Shown piece by piece: positions 10,355-18,722 of a stretch of DNA of 64,000 bases. The position numbers and the translations under genes were made by a program. The stretch is from Acetobacteraceae bacterium B3987 (GTDB taxonomy: Bacteria; Pseudomonadota; Alphaproteobacteria; Acetobacterales; Acetobacteraceae), in the NCBI GenBank assembly GCA_026537415.1, contig JAFNMF010000030.1, forward strand, positions 124,001 to 188,000. The letters run 5' to 3'. Below the pieces are notes generated by a model, which was not told where the DNA came from, searched no databases, and worked only from the letters and a program-made list of their open reading frames with translations. Every line of letters begins with the position of its first letter. Position 1 is the first letter of the stretch.

Positions 10355-10948
10355 TTATTTCCCACCGCCATTCTCGGCCCGCAGCTGACGGGCACGCTCC
10401 AGAATACGGGCCGTAATGTCTGCTGCCGTGTTAGGGGCAGCAGGTGTATCTTCCCACTCTCCCCCATTGATACGTGTCTGACGGAAGACACTCAGGCGAA
10501 TGGCATCCGAACGCAGGCGGCGATCCAGCACATAGGCAGCAATCTTAAAACGCTCATCCTGCGCCCCCGGGGGCTGGTACCAGTCTGTCAGGATGACACC
10601 ACCCTGTGCATCGGCAGAGGCCATGGGCATGAAGGAAAGCGTATCAATCGCCCCACGCCAAAGATAGGCATTCACCCCACCACGAAGCTGATCGTCACCA
10701 CCCTGTGCGCCACGGTCCACACCAAGAAGGTGGTTACGAGGCAGTGTCAGCGAAGATGGGTCACGTGGCTTTCCGCCACAACCAGCCAATCCTCCAACAG
10801 TCATCACCGCCAGCAGCGACAGCACCATAGGACGACGTAGACCGTACCAGAGGACAGAAGAACGGGATACTGGGCGTGATGATGAAAGGAACATGGGCAA
10901 ACCTGCAAAGGCCGTGCCAGGGCCGGTCTTAAACAAGGCTTCCAGCAT
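10355..10948 (-). CDS. DUF3576 lipoprotein
   Basis: An envelope lipoprotein of unknown role, 197 residues if started at 10948. A membrane-export segment ends in the lipobox L-A-G-C (Cys at about residue 57 from this start), followed by a folded domain with the DUF3576 pattern: L-L-G-V-D, A-Y-L-W-R-G-A-I-D-T-L-S-F, then G-G-V-I-L-T-D-W-Y. The long sequence before the lipobox suggests that the true start is one of two downstream ATG codons, at 10894 or 10828. No start has a strong ribosome site. It lies 10 bases before leuS and is probably in the same transcript, an order seen in other alphaproteobacteria. Confidence 0.8.
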   Translation of the reverse strand: MLEALFKTGPGTAFAGLPMFLSSSRPVSRSSVLWYGLRRPMVLSLLAVMTVGGLAGCGGKPRDPSSLTLPRNHLLGVDRGAQGGDDQLRGGVNAYLWRGAIDTLSFMPMASADAQGGVILTDWYQPPGAQDERFKIAAYVLDRRLRSDAIRLSVFRQTRINGGEWEDTPAAPNTAADITARILERARQLRAENGGGK

Positions 10949-11035
10949 GGCAGGGGTGGAAGCATCAACTGTCAGAACAATTCCTTCTTATCGTGTTCCC
11001 CCTCACAGGCCAAGGGACATGGTACGGTGACAGGC

Positions 11036-11064
11036 TTGCGAAAGTGTAAAAAAAACGCTAGCTA
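11036..11064 (+). promoter_or_regulatory. Possible tRNA-Arg promoter
   Basis: TTGCGA at 11036-11041 and TAGCTA at 11059-11064 are 17 bases apart and end 10 bases before the tRNA. The -10 match to consensus is poor, so this is a weak call based mainly on position. Confidence 0.3.
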
Positions 11065-11074
11065 GATGCTGCGT

Positions 11075-11392
11075 GTCCACGTAGCTCAGCAGGATAGAGC
11101 ACAGGATTCCTAATCGTAATTGGGCACCGGGATGGCAAACCGCCCGGTGAATTCGCTCAAAGTCGGGGAACGCTAACGCCGTTTTCGGCCAGGCCAATCC
11201 CGAGCCAAGCCCGCCCTCACATGGGCGGGAAGGTGTAGAGACTGTACGGGCGACACCATGGCAGGCAAAAGCCTGTGGTGAAGAGACAGTCCAGACCACG
11301 AACGACACCTCTGCTATCAAGAGGCGGCGGCGGTGAAAACCGAAGTGGTATGAATCCTGGGGTCGAGGGTTCGAATCCCCCCGTGGACACCA
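11075..11392 (+). tRNA. tRNA-Arg(CCU), interrupted by a group I intron
   Basis: Joining 11075-11111 to 11353-11392 gives a complete cloverleaf. The acceptor stem is GTCCACG / CGTGGAC. The D-arm is GCTC / GAGC. The anticodon stem is CAGGA / TCCTG with loop TTCCTAA, hence anticodon CCU, which reads the arginine codon AGG. The variable loop is GGGTC and the T-arm GAGGG-TTCGAAT-CCCCC has one A-C mismatch. Discriminator A and an encoded CCA end at 11392. The gene is not functional unless the 241-base insert after anticodon position 36 is removed. An orphan protein gene starts 28 bases downstream. Confidence 0.95.
11112..11352 (+). other. Group I self-splicing intron (IC3-like) in tRNA-Arg
   Basis: The insert follows U36 of the anticodon and ends in G (omega-G) before A37, both standard for group I splice sites. 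The first GGG after the 5' splice site (11122-11124) can pair with exon CCU with a G-U wobble at the splice site, the three-base guide seen in Azoarcus pre-tRNA-Ile. The catalytic core is clear: the P7/R segment GTGTAGAGACTG (about 11233-11244) with its partner GAGACAGTCC (11283-11292), P8 as CAGGC-AAAA-GCCTG (11262-11275), and an outer P9-type helix ACCAC / GTGGT (11295-11299 with 11345-11349). No homing endonuclease is encoded; 241 nt is close to the size of tRNA introns in other bacteria. Subgroup IC3 is inferred by resemblance to the tRNA introns of Azoarcus and Agrobacterium. Confidence 0.93.
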
Positions 11393-11419
11393 CACGGAAC
11401 GCCGATAGGACAGACCAGA

Positions 11420-11983
11420 ATGACCCAGCGAGACACGGAGACCCTGCGCGCTTTCCAGAAATGGTTTCTCTCTCTCTCCGGTCCCGGCTTGATGCGTATA
11501 CCCCTCCATCAACCAATTTCTCAAAAGGACGGAGTGGTTGCCATCACCCTTTACCGGCGTAACGGCTATCAGGCAGAACTTTGCTATATCCCTCAGGGAA
11601 GGGAATACACTTTCGCCTTTCCTAAGGAGCAATCCGCAATCATGGCGTTCCTTGGTGGCTCATTTGACTGTGATACATCCACAGTACCCAACTTTATTGA
11701 AACACATGGGCGTGATCTGGTGCCAGACCGACTCCTAGAACAGAAGGAGATCGACCCCCATGAACCGCAGCTAGAGCAGGCACACCCAGCTATGAAAATG
11801 GCCGAAGAGCTACGCACCATAGACCTCACAGATGGCGACAAAGCCCGTGTAACCTTCTTTTCCCCCAAGGGGGATGGTGTTGTTCTGGTGTGTAGCTTTT
11901 ATGAAAACGACACCAATCTCAGCAGTATGAATTATCTCCACATGATATCCGAGAAGTGTAGCAATTCCTCTGGAGATTCTTAA
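11420..11983 (+). CDS. Hypothetical protein
   Basis: A 187-residue acidic, soluble-looking protein that I do not recognise. It has no signal peptide, membrane segment or obvious catalytic motif. The N-terminal ~90 residues alternate short hydrophobic and charged runs as in an alpha/beta fold (V-V-A-I-T-L-Y-R-R-N-G-Y, then Y-T-F-A-F-P). A second strand-rich part begins near residue 125 (A-R-V-T-F-F-S-P-K-G-D-G-V-V-L-V). It starts 28 bases after the intron-containing tRNA and ends 62 bases before the repeat-Hint gene on the same strand. That spacing would allow co-transcription, but no functional link is visible. Confidence 0.6.
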   Translation: MTQRDTETLRAFQKWFLSLSGPGLMRIPLHQPISQKDGVVAITLYRRNGYQAELCYIPQGREYTFAFPKEQSAIMAFLGGSFDCDTSTVPNFIETHGRDLVPDRLLEQKEIDPHEPQLEQAHPAMKMAEELRTIDLTDGDKARVTFFSPKGDGVVLVCSFYENDTNLSSMNYLHMISEKCSNSSGDS

Positions 11984-12045
11984 AACGTTCATTTATATTT
12001 ACTTAATCTTGCCTGCCACAGCATAGTCTAAGGATTCCTTGCATC

Positions 12046-15000
12046 ATGGCCGATTCCTACACCTACGACCCCTATTACGATAGACTTTACGCCCTAAATT
12101 CCGCTCCTAAAGGGTGGCATAAGGTCACCAATGGTGGCACAAACAGCTCTTACACAAAAAACACTTACGTCAGTGGTACTAACTTACTTGGCGAGAACAG
12201 CCTCTTTTATCAGTACAACGACCCCATAAATAATGGTATCGCCGTTAATGGTGGTTCCATAGCTATTATCGGCTCAAAGGGCTTACTTACTGGTGGTACG
12301 GCACTCTACAATGCTTCAATCGAAGCACTCGGTAGCGGTGTCATCTCCCGCGGAATTGTTGGCTCATCTGGAGCTATCTTTGCTGGGGGCGTTACCGCCA
12401 AGACCTATGGGGCTTACGTCAGTGGCGGTGGTACTGCGTTGGATCCTGTTGTTGGCTCCGCTGGTTATGCACTCGCAGGCGGTGGCGCAGCTGACTTCGT
12501 CGTTAAGGGCTACGCAGTAGACGGATCTGGTGGGCTGATTAGTGGTGGGACATTCAACCCGGGCAGCCTTTACGGTATCGGTAATGGAGGAACAGGAAGC
12601 GGCGGCACCATCTTTGGTAGTCAGGCTGTCTTCTCCGGTGGCCTTTCCAAAGATCTGCTGTTCACAGACAGCAAGGCAGTCCAGCTGGTTGTCAGTAACG
12701 GTCTGTCCTCACGGTCCACCATATTGGGTGGTACGCTCCTCAACTCTGGCGGAACCACGTCTGGTGCCGTCATTAAAAATGGCGGGACAATCCGAGTTGC
12801 TGGTGGAACATATTTCAGCTGGCTTAACGCCAACTACCAGCAGGTCTATGGTGGTTACGGTCTTGGCTCCTCGTATGATGATATCATCTCATCCGGTGCG
12901 ACCGAACTTGTCTATAGCGATGGGGCTGTAACACGCTCCATTCTCTCAAGCGGGGCACAGGGCACGATTTTCAATGGCGGTACGAGCCTGTCTCCCACCA
13001 TTGCAGGTGGCACAGAAACCGTCAGCTCTGGCGGGAGTCTTCTCAACGGGGCTATTAACAATAACGGTACTGTCTTTGTTGGCTCGAGTGGCTATGTTTC
13101 TGGCCTGAGTGCCAGCCGGGGCTATGCTGAAATTCAGTCCGGTGGTGTTGGATCCGAATTTGTCGCTAATAATGGCGGGACCATCCAGATTGATAATGGC
13201 GGTAGTGCTAGTCACCTCACTGTAAATAATGGTGGTACTCTGTCGCTTCTCTCCGGCGGTAGCATCATAAACGGTGCTACCATCATCGCCAATTCGACTG
13301 ACAATGTCGTCTTCTCGTCTGGAGGAGTCGTAGACTACATCGTGGCCAGTGGTGGGACGTCAGTCATCACGTCGGGTGCCACAATTCTTAACAACACTGT
13401 TTATGCTGTTGGCAGTGGTACAGCTCTTCTCTCGGGCTCGGGGGTTAGCGTCGGAACTGCCCTGGCCGGAACAGACCCCAATAACTCCAATGCCCGCGGC
13501 GGTACAGTTGCTATCAGCAATGGGGGAGCCGTATCCTCCGCAACAGCACAGCCAGCGGGTGCTGTCATCCTCGGTTCAGGGGGAACAATTGGTGGGTCCC
13601 TCTCCATCGTAGGTGGTACGGGTAGCCTCATGTCCGGCGGCCTGATTGATACCTCCATACCGCTGCAAGTCTCCGCTGGCGCTGTATCTGTAACAGCAGG
13701 ATCTTGGTGGGGCGCACAAACAACGACATCAGCTGTTGGTGGGTATCTCTACGTCGATTCTGGCTACAGTTTCAAAGAAATTGATCTCGCCTCCCAGGGA
13801 ACAGCTACCATTAATGGTGCCATTGTCAGCGGCATGAGCATGGCCTCTAACGCTGTTAACACCATTACCGGCGGTGGTACTGTGCTGTCTATTACAGCCT
13901 CGGGTGGAACAAACAGCATCGGTGGAACAAACAGTGCCGGCAGTAAGTCCATCGCATTCACCCTCAATGCGACGGGCGGGACAAATATTGTCTCCAGTGG
14001 GGGAAGCATAGGGACTCTCAGTGCGACGGGCGGAACAAACAATATTCTCGCTGGTGCCACCGTTACGTCTCTTACGGCCTCAAATGCGACAAACAGCGTC
14101 TCCAATACGGCCGTTGTAGGCAGCCTCAATGCGACGGGGGGGACAAATATTGTCTCCAGCGCAGCTGTCCTCCAACTCAACGCTACGAGTGCAACAAACA
14201 TCCTTGCCTCTAAAGCACTCGTCCAAGACTTCAACGCTATTGGCGGCGCAAACACCATTGCCTCCGGTGCGCGTGTTCTCAACACGCTCAGCGCAAGCCA
14301 GGGAGCCTCTCTCTCCATTGCCAGCGGTGCTACCGTGATGCATGTCACGCTCGATAGCGTCAATGCAGACATCCCCCAGGGTGGGGCAGGCATTCAGACC
14401 CTTTCCGCTGTCAATGGGGCGACGAGCATCATCAACTCCGGTGCTAACCTCAACAGCGTGTTCCTCTCATCTGGTAATGCGACTGTCGCCTCTGGTGCCT
14501 TCATCAGCCGCCTGACCATTATGAGCGGGGCTTCTGGCGTTCTGAACTCCGGGGCATCTGTCCAGCACATCGATGTGGCTAATGGCGGATGGGTCAGCGG
14601 GGCGCGTGTTGCCAATAACAGCGAACTGGCTGTGTCTTCTGGCGGAACGGCCATACAGACCCTCGTCACATATGACTCGGGCACTGGGCAGCACGTTTCC
14701 AGCCCCTACACCATGGTTCAGTCCGGCGGTACGGTATCCGGTGCTACGATTGCCGGCGCACCAGATGGTGCTGGAACGAACAATCTGGGTGGCCTGTTGA
14801 CCATTGCCTCCGGTGCTGTACTCGTCGACACCTCCATGGGCTACAACGCTCGTATCCGTGTTGATGGCCTGAAATATAGCAACTCTGGTAGCGTCAGCCT
14901 CAAACAGGGAATCCTGACAGTCTCAGAAAACGGCCAAACCTGGCAGATCAACCTGACAGGTAACTACGAAGCCAACGGGTTCATCCTCAATGATGACGGG

Positions 15001-16068
15001 AACGGCAACACCATCGTTGTTTACCAGAAGTGCTTCCTTGCTGGCAGCATGATCCGTACCCCCAAGGGTGAGAAGGCTGTGGAGCGGCTGCGTAAGGGCG
15101 AACAGATCTGCGTCTTTGCAGATGGAAAAGAAGATGTTCGTGAGATTACGGCTGTCATCCAGCGTCGTGCCCGTGTGAACACCTCTCAGCCTGAGGATAT
15201 GGCTGGTTGGTCCGTCATCGTGGCAAAAGACGCCTTTGGCGAGGGTCTGCCCAATAAGGACCTCTCTGTCACACCGGAACATTGCTTCTATTTCGAAGGA
15301 CGCTTCGTTCCTGCTCGTATGCTCGTCAATGGCACATCGATCCGCTACGATCACAGCCAAGTAGAGTATGACTACTATCATGTGCAGACAGCACCTCATT
15401 CTATTATCTGGGCCAATGATGTTCTGACGGAAAGCTGGCTGGATACGGATGAGGAACAACTCTACAAACCGGAAAGTTCCTCGGAAGACGTCCTGAGCCT
15501 GGCAGATCGTCAGCAGCTCAACTGGAACGAGCATGCTGCGGCACCGCTTGATGTGTCTCAGGCCTTCGTGAAGCCGCTTCATGAACGTCTCGCTGCACGA
15601 GCCGTTGAACTGGGCATCACAAAGGCCGAGACGGCTGCTGATGTGTCCCATGATGGCATGACGGCAGACCCGGCACCTTACATCCGGTTGGAAGATGGGC
15701 GGACCATCCGTCCCCAGCGGCATGAAGCAGGCCGTTATATCTTCTCTCTGCCTGCCCATGCCCGCCGTGTCATACTGGGTTCCCGGACATTCCGTCCTTC
15801 CGAGAATATCGGGCCGCATATGGATGACCGGCGTGAACTCGGTATGCTAGTCGGCCAGGTGTCTGTCTGGGCTGGTGGTCGTGAGTACGTCATGACCCGT
15901 CATCTGACAGAAAAGCACCTGAAGGGCTGGGATGTCATTGAAGCTGGCCCTCATCGTTGGACGCAGGGAGAAGCAGAACTCCTCCTGCATGATGCTCCGT
16001 CCGCTAATGTCGGCCAGAACATGGTCAGCATCGAAGTACAGGCTGGCGGTCCTTACCGGCAGGCTTAA
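12046..16068 (+). CDS. Giant repeat protein with C-terminal Hint (Hedgehog/intein) domain
   Basis: A 1340-residue protein. Residues ~30-985 are built from dozens of imperfect ~18-22-residue repeats around N-G-G-T or S-S-G-G motifs (for example V-S-S-G-G-S, A-S-G-A-T-V), the pattern of AIDA-type right-handed beta-solenoids. At residue 996 a Hint_2-type domain begins at a Cys (C-F-L-A-G-S-M-I-R-T-P-K-G), with a T-P-E-H-C block near residue 1083 and H-S-I-I-W-A-N-D-V-L-T-E-S-W further on. Roughly 200 more residues follow. Hint domains cleave peptide bonds through the leading Cys; this layout is widespread in Acetobacteraceae. No signal peptide and no autotransporter barrel are visible, so the export route is unknown. 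It may be a surface adhesin or a matrix protein. Confidence 0.85.
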   Translation: MADSYTYDPYYDRLYALNSAPKGWHKVTNGGTNSSYTKNTYVSGTNLLGENSLFYQYNDPINNGIAVNGGSIAIIGSKGLLTGGTALYNASIEALGSGVISRGIVGSSGAIFAGGVTAKTYGAYVSGGGTALDPVVGSAGYALAGGGAADFVVKGYAVDGSGGLISGGTFNPGSLYGIGNGGTGSGGTIFGSQAVFSGGLSKDLLFTDSKAVQLVVSNGLSSRSTILGGTLLNSGGTTSGAVIKNGGTIRVAGGTYFSWLNANYQQVYGGYGLGSSYDDIISSGATELVYSDGAVTRSILSSGAQGTIFNGGTSLSPTIAGGTETVSSGGSLLNGAINNNGTVFVGSSGYVSGLSASRGYAEIQSGGVGSEFVANNGGTIQIDNGGSASHLTVNNGGTLSLLSGGSIINGATIIANSTDNVVFSSGGVVDYIVASGGTSVITSGATILNNTVYAVGSGTALLSGSGVSVGTALAGTDPNNSNARGGTVAISNGGAVSSATAQPAGAVILGSGGTIGGSLSIVGGTGSLMSGGLIDTSIPLQVSAGAVSVTAGSWWGAQTTTSAVGGYLYVDSGYSFKEIDLASQGTATINGAIVSGMSMASNAVNTITGGGTVLSITASGGTNSIGGTNSAGSKSIAFTLNATGGTNIVSSGGSIGTLSATGGTNNILAGATVTSLTASNATNSVSNTAVVGSLNATGGTNIVSSAAVLQLNATSATNILASKALVQDFNAIGGANTIASGARVLNTLSASQGASLSIASGATVMHVTLDSVNADIPQGGAGIQTLSAVNGATSIINSGANLNSVFLSSGNATVASGAFISRLTIMSGASGVLNSGASVQHIDVANGGWVSGARVANNSELAVSSGGTAIQTLVTYDSGTGQHVSSPYTMVQSGGTVSGATIAGAPDGAGTNNLGGLLTIASGAVLVDTSMGYNARIRVDGLKYSNSGSVSLKQGILTVSENGQTWQINLTGNYEANGFILNDDGNGNTIVVYQKCFLAGSMIRTPKGEKAVERLRKGEQICVFADGKEDVREITAVIQRRARVNTSQPEDMAGWSVIVAKDAFGEGLPNKDLSVTPEHCFYFEGRFVPARMLVNGTSIRYDHSQVEYDYYHVQTAPHSIIWANDVLTESWLDTDEEQLYKPESSSEDVLSLADRQQLNWNEHAAAPLDVSQAFVKPLHERLAARAVELGITKAETAADVSHDGMTADPAPYIRLEDGRTIRPQRHEAGRYIFSLPAHARRVILGSRTFRPSENIGPHMDDRRELGMLVGQVSVWAGGREYVMTRHLTEKHLKGWDVIEAGPHRWTQGEAELLLHDAPSANVGQNMVSIEVQAGGPYRQA

Positions 16069-16076
16069 AACCTGCC

Positions 16077-16104
16077 TCCAAGGGAACAGAACTGTTCCCT
16101 TGGA
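16077..16104 (+). terminator. Inverted repeat after the Hint gene
   Basis: A 13-bp perfect stem (TCCAAGGGAACAG with its complement) with an AA loop begins 9 bases after the stop. A smaller GCAGG / CCTGC hairpin overlaps the stop codon. No U-run follows, so it is terminator-like rather than a certain terminator. Confidence 0.5.
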
Positions 16105-16160
16105 AGCTGAAACGTCATAGGCTGTTCCATCTCTTCCCAATGCAGGACTGATGGCAGCCC

Positions 16161-17141
16161 ATGACGACAGCCCTTTTCCTGACAATTATAGAAGCCATCC
16201 TGCCCATACTGGTTACACTTGGGTTGGGCTATCTGGCTGCATGGCGCAGGGACTTCGACTCCCATCAAGCTGGTGTTCTCATCCGGCTTGTTATGCTCTA
16301 CGCCCTACCACTGGCTCTTCTGGCCTCTATTCTCAGCACACCACGAGAGCGAGTGCTTTCAGCCGGACCGCTAGCAGGCTTAATCCTCATAGCCATGCTC
16401 GGCGTCTATTGTGTCCTCTTCGCCATTCTTCGTTGGGGGATAGGGCGCAGGCAAGGTGAAGCCGCCCTCATCACCATGACCGTGACTGGCCCGTCTGTTC
16501 CCTTTATTGGGATTCCTGTTCTTGGGCAGCTCTTCGGCCCTACCAGTGCCGTACCTATCTCAGTAGCATCTCTCATCATGAATCTGTGTCAGATTCCTTT
16601 GACACTCATCCTGATGAACCACGATCAGCAACGCCAGCAGCGTCAGAATGATGAGACAAAGCCCACATGGCAGGCCACATTACGGGAGCTGAGTGGCCAT
16701 CTCCTTCATTCCTGCAAAGAGCCTGTTGTCTGGGTTCCCATGCTGGCCTTCCTAATGGTACTGGCCAATATCCACCTTCCTCTGCCGCTCAAAAGCTCCC
16801 TCCAGCTTCTGGGCCATGCCACAGGGGGAACGGCACTCTTTGCCTCTGGTGTGGTCCTCTGTGCCCGGCAAGTCCGATTCAGCCTGCCTGTTGGCCTTAT
16901 GGTTCTAGGAAGGAATATCCTCATCCCGCTTGGCGTCTGTGCGCTGGCTTTCCTCTGGCACCTCCCCGCCCTGACTATGCAGCAAGGGGTCCTCGCCATG
17001 GCCATGCCCAGTGCCGCCATGAATGTCATCCTCGCCATGCGCTATCACATGATGGAGCGCGAAATCGCTTCAGTCCTTTTTTTCGGCACGATCAGCTCCA
17101 TATTGACTCTGGCATTCTTCATCTGGCTGACAAACGCATGA
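16161..17141 (+). CDS. AEC-family transporter (auxin efflux carrier type)
   Basis: A 326-residue inner-membrane transporter. About ten hydrophobic segments are seen, arranged as two bundles around a polar cytoplasmic loop near residues 150-175 (M-N-H-D-Q-Q-R-Q-Q-R-Q-N). The N-terminus (I-L-P-I-L-V-T-L-G-L-G-Y) and the late segment A-M-P-S-A-A-M-N-V-I-L-A are typical of the AEC / malonate-carrier family, whose members move small organic anions or acids. The substrate is not predictable. Its stop overlaps the ATG of the following phosphatase gene by four bases, so the two are translationally coupled. Confidence 0.85.
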   Translation: MTTALFLTIIEAILPILVTLGLGYLAAWRRDFDSHQAGVLIRLVMLYALPLALLASILSTPRERVLSAGPLAGLILIAMLGVYCVLFAILRWGIGRRQGEAALITMTVTGPSVPFIGIPVLGQLFGPTSAVPISVASLIMNLCQIPLTLILMNHDQQRQQRQNDETKPTWQATLRELSGHLLHSCKEPVVWVPMLAFLMVLANIHLPLPLKSSLQLLGHATGGTALFASGVVLCARQVRFSLPVGLMVLGRNILIPLGVCALAFLWHLPALTMQQGVLAMAMPSAAMNVILAMRYHMMEREIASVLFFGTISSILTLAFFIWLTNA

Positions 17142-17629
17142 CACACTCTCCCTCATTCCCGTCCTTCCTTTTTGTCTGCACCGGCAATATCTGCCGCTCT
17201 CCCTTGGCCGAACTCGCCATGCGGCGAGAGGCTGAACAACGAGGTCTGACGGTAGATATTGATTCCGCAGGGACAGGAAACTGGCACGAAGGCGACCGGC
17301 CAGACCCACGCGCCCGTGCCACAGCACGGCGTCATGGTCTGGATGGCAACCCTTTACGGGCACGTCAGGTCAGAACTATGGATTTTGACCGGTTCGACCA
17401 TATCATCGCCCTGGACCGGTCTCACCTTGCCGCCCTGAAAAAGCTTCAACCTTTTGGTAGCAAGGCCCATGTCAGCCTTCTGTTAGACCACGTTCCGGGT
17501 CAGCAAGGGCGAGATGTCGTTGACCCCTATTATGGTTCTGAAGATGGCTTTGAAACCACATGGCGGGATGTCGAAGCAGGCTGCAAAGCCTTGGCTACCC
17601 GTTATCTGGACACACCGTCTTCACGCTGA
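17138..17629 (+). CDS. Low-molecular-weight protein-tyrosine phosphatase
   Basis: A 163-residue cytosolic phosphatase. The P-loop C-T-G-N-I-C-R-S is at residues 14-21 (nucleophile Cys14, Arg20), and the general-acid Asp lies in the V-V-D-P-Y-Y-G motif in the last third. The length is normal for the family. I start at the ATG at 17138, which overlaps the transporter stop; longer in-frame extensions upstream are read-through of the transporter region. Bacterial members often act on exopolysaccharide tyrosine kinases or on arginine phosphate, but no such partner is nearby. Confidence 0.9.
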   Translation: MTHSPSFPSFLFVCTGNICRSPLAELAMRREAEQRGLTVDIDSAGTGNWHEGDRPDPRARATARRHGLDGNPLRARQVRTMDFDRFDHIIALDRSHLAALKKLQPFGSKAHVSLLLDHVPGQQGRDVVDPYYGSEDGFETTWRDVEAGCKALATRYLDTPSSR

Positions 17630-17687
17630 GTGATAACCGGAACCTGCCTTAAAACCGGCTATCTTCTTTTTTCTGAAAGTATGCATC

Positions 17688-18635
17688 ATGACTGCATCAT
17701 CTTGGACAAAACAGCATCTTCTTCTGCTGGAGCCTCTTCCAGAACCCACACTGGCCGCACTGGCAGATCATTTCATCATCCACTCTTTCACCAATATGGA
17801 TGATCTGGCGAAGATTGCACCGGATATTCGGGCCATCGCTACGGGAGGCTCCTACGGTGTTGCCCCTGAGGTCATGGCCGCTCTGCCGCATCTGGAGATT
17901 ATCGCCGTCAACGGGGTTGGGCTGGACAGGATCGACCTTACAGAAGCCAAAAAGCGACATATCCGGGTTACCGTCACCACGGATATTTCCACCAACGATG
18001 TCGCCGATATGGCCATGCTCCTCCTGCTGGCTCTAAAGCGCAATCTCAGATCGAATGAACAGTTTCTGCTTGATGGCAACTGGGCGACTGGAAAACTGCC
18101 CCCTCTGGCCCATTCTCTCAATGGTCGAAAGCTGGGCATTGCCGGTTTTGGCCGCATCGGTCAGGCCGTCGCACGACGGGCACAGGCCAGTGATATGGAG
18201 GTTGCCTACTTTAACCCCCATCCTCGGGAAGGTAGTTCCCTGACATTTGTGCCTGACCTCAAAGAACTGGCCGCTTGGGCAGATGTCCTCATCATCACGC
18301 TTCCCGCCACAGCTGCGACAAAACATATCATCAATGCCGACATACTGGCAGCACTCGGTAAGGATGGTGTGTTAATCAACACAGCCCGAGGCAGCGTTAT
18401 CGATGAAGAAGCCCTTCTGGCAGCTCTGAAAAGCAAAAGCATTGCCGGAGCCGGGCTTGATGTCTTCCAGAACGAACCAACAATCAATCCAGCCTTCCTA
18501 ACGCTGGATAATGTTGTTCTCCAGCCGCATCAGGCATCTGCCACGATAGAAACACGGTTGGCCATGGGGCAGAATATCATCGACAATCTGCTGGCCCATT
18601 TCAGCGGGAAGCCCCTGCTCACACCGGCTTGCTAA
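17688..18635 (+). CDS. D-isomer-specific 2-hydroxyacid dehydrogenase
   Basis: A 315-residue NAD(P)H-dependent reductase, probably acting on glyoxylate or hydroxypyruvate. It has the Rossmann motif G-I-A-G-F-G-R-I-G near residue 150. The catalytic Arg is in N-T-A-R-G-S (about residue 235), the Glu in F-Q-N-E-P-T (about 263), and the His in Q-P-H-Q-A-S (about 281). The segment after the Rossmann strand beta-2 (Y-F-N-P-H-P-R-E-G) lacks the acidic residue of NAD enzymes, so NADP preference is possible. It stands alone, 58 bases after the phosphatase gene, and is followed by a strong hairpin. Confidence 0.88.
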   Translation: MTASSWTKQHLLLLEPLPEPTLAALADHFIIHSFTNMDDLAKIAPDIRAIATGGSYGVAPEVMAALPHLEIIAVNGVGLDRIDLTEAKKRHIRVTVTTDISTNDVADMAMLLLLALKRNLRSNEQFLLDGNWATGKLPPLAHSLNGRKLGIAGFGRIGQAVARRAQASDMEVAYFNPHPREGSSLTFVPDLKELAAWADVLIITLPATAATKHIINADILAALGKDGVLINTARGSVIDEEALLAALKSKSIAGAGLDVFQNEPTINPAFLTLDNVVLQPHQASATIETRLAMGQNIIDNLLAHFSGKPLLTPAC

Positions 18636-18656
18636 TAAGCCTCTAAACGCATGACA

Positions 18657-18689
18657 GCCCGGAACACCTCATACAAGAGTGTTCCGGGC
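18657..18689. terminator. Hairpin between convergent genes
   Basis: A perfect 11-bp stem, GCCCGGAACAC with GTGTTCCGGGC, and an 11-nt loop lie between the converging dehydrogenase and TM2 genes. There is no long U-run, but the position fits a terminator serving one or both strands. Confidence 0.6.
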
Positions 18690-18722
18690 TGTCTATCATC
18701 TAGCCTGCCGTAACAGGAATAA

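Noticed and set aside
11003-11632. Minus-strand open frame spanning tRNA-Arg and its intron
   Set aside because: It overlaps a structured RNA gene; the translation has no protein-like features.
12090-15000. Tandem repeats as a CRISPR array
   Set aside because: The repeats are translated in one long frame, vary in length and lack spacers.
12046-16068. Autotransporter (type V secretion) reading of the repeat protein
   Set aside because: The repeats resemble AIDA passenger domains, but there is no signal peptide and no C-terminal barrel; a Hint domain occupies the C-terminus.
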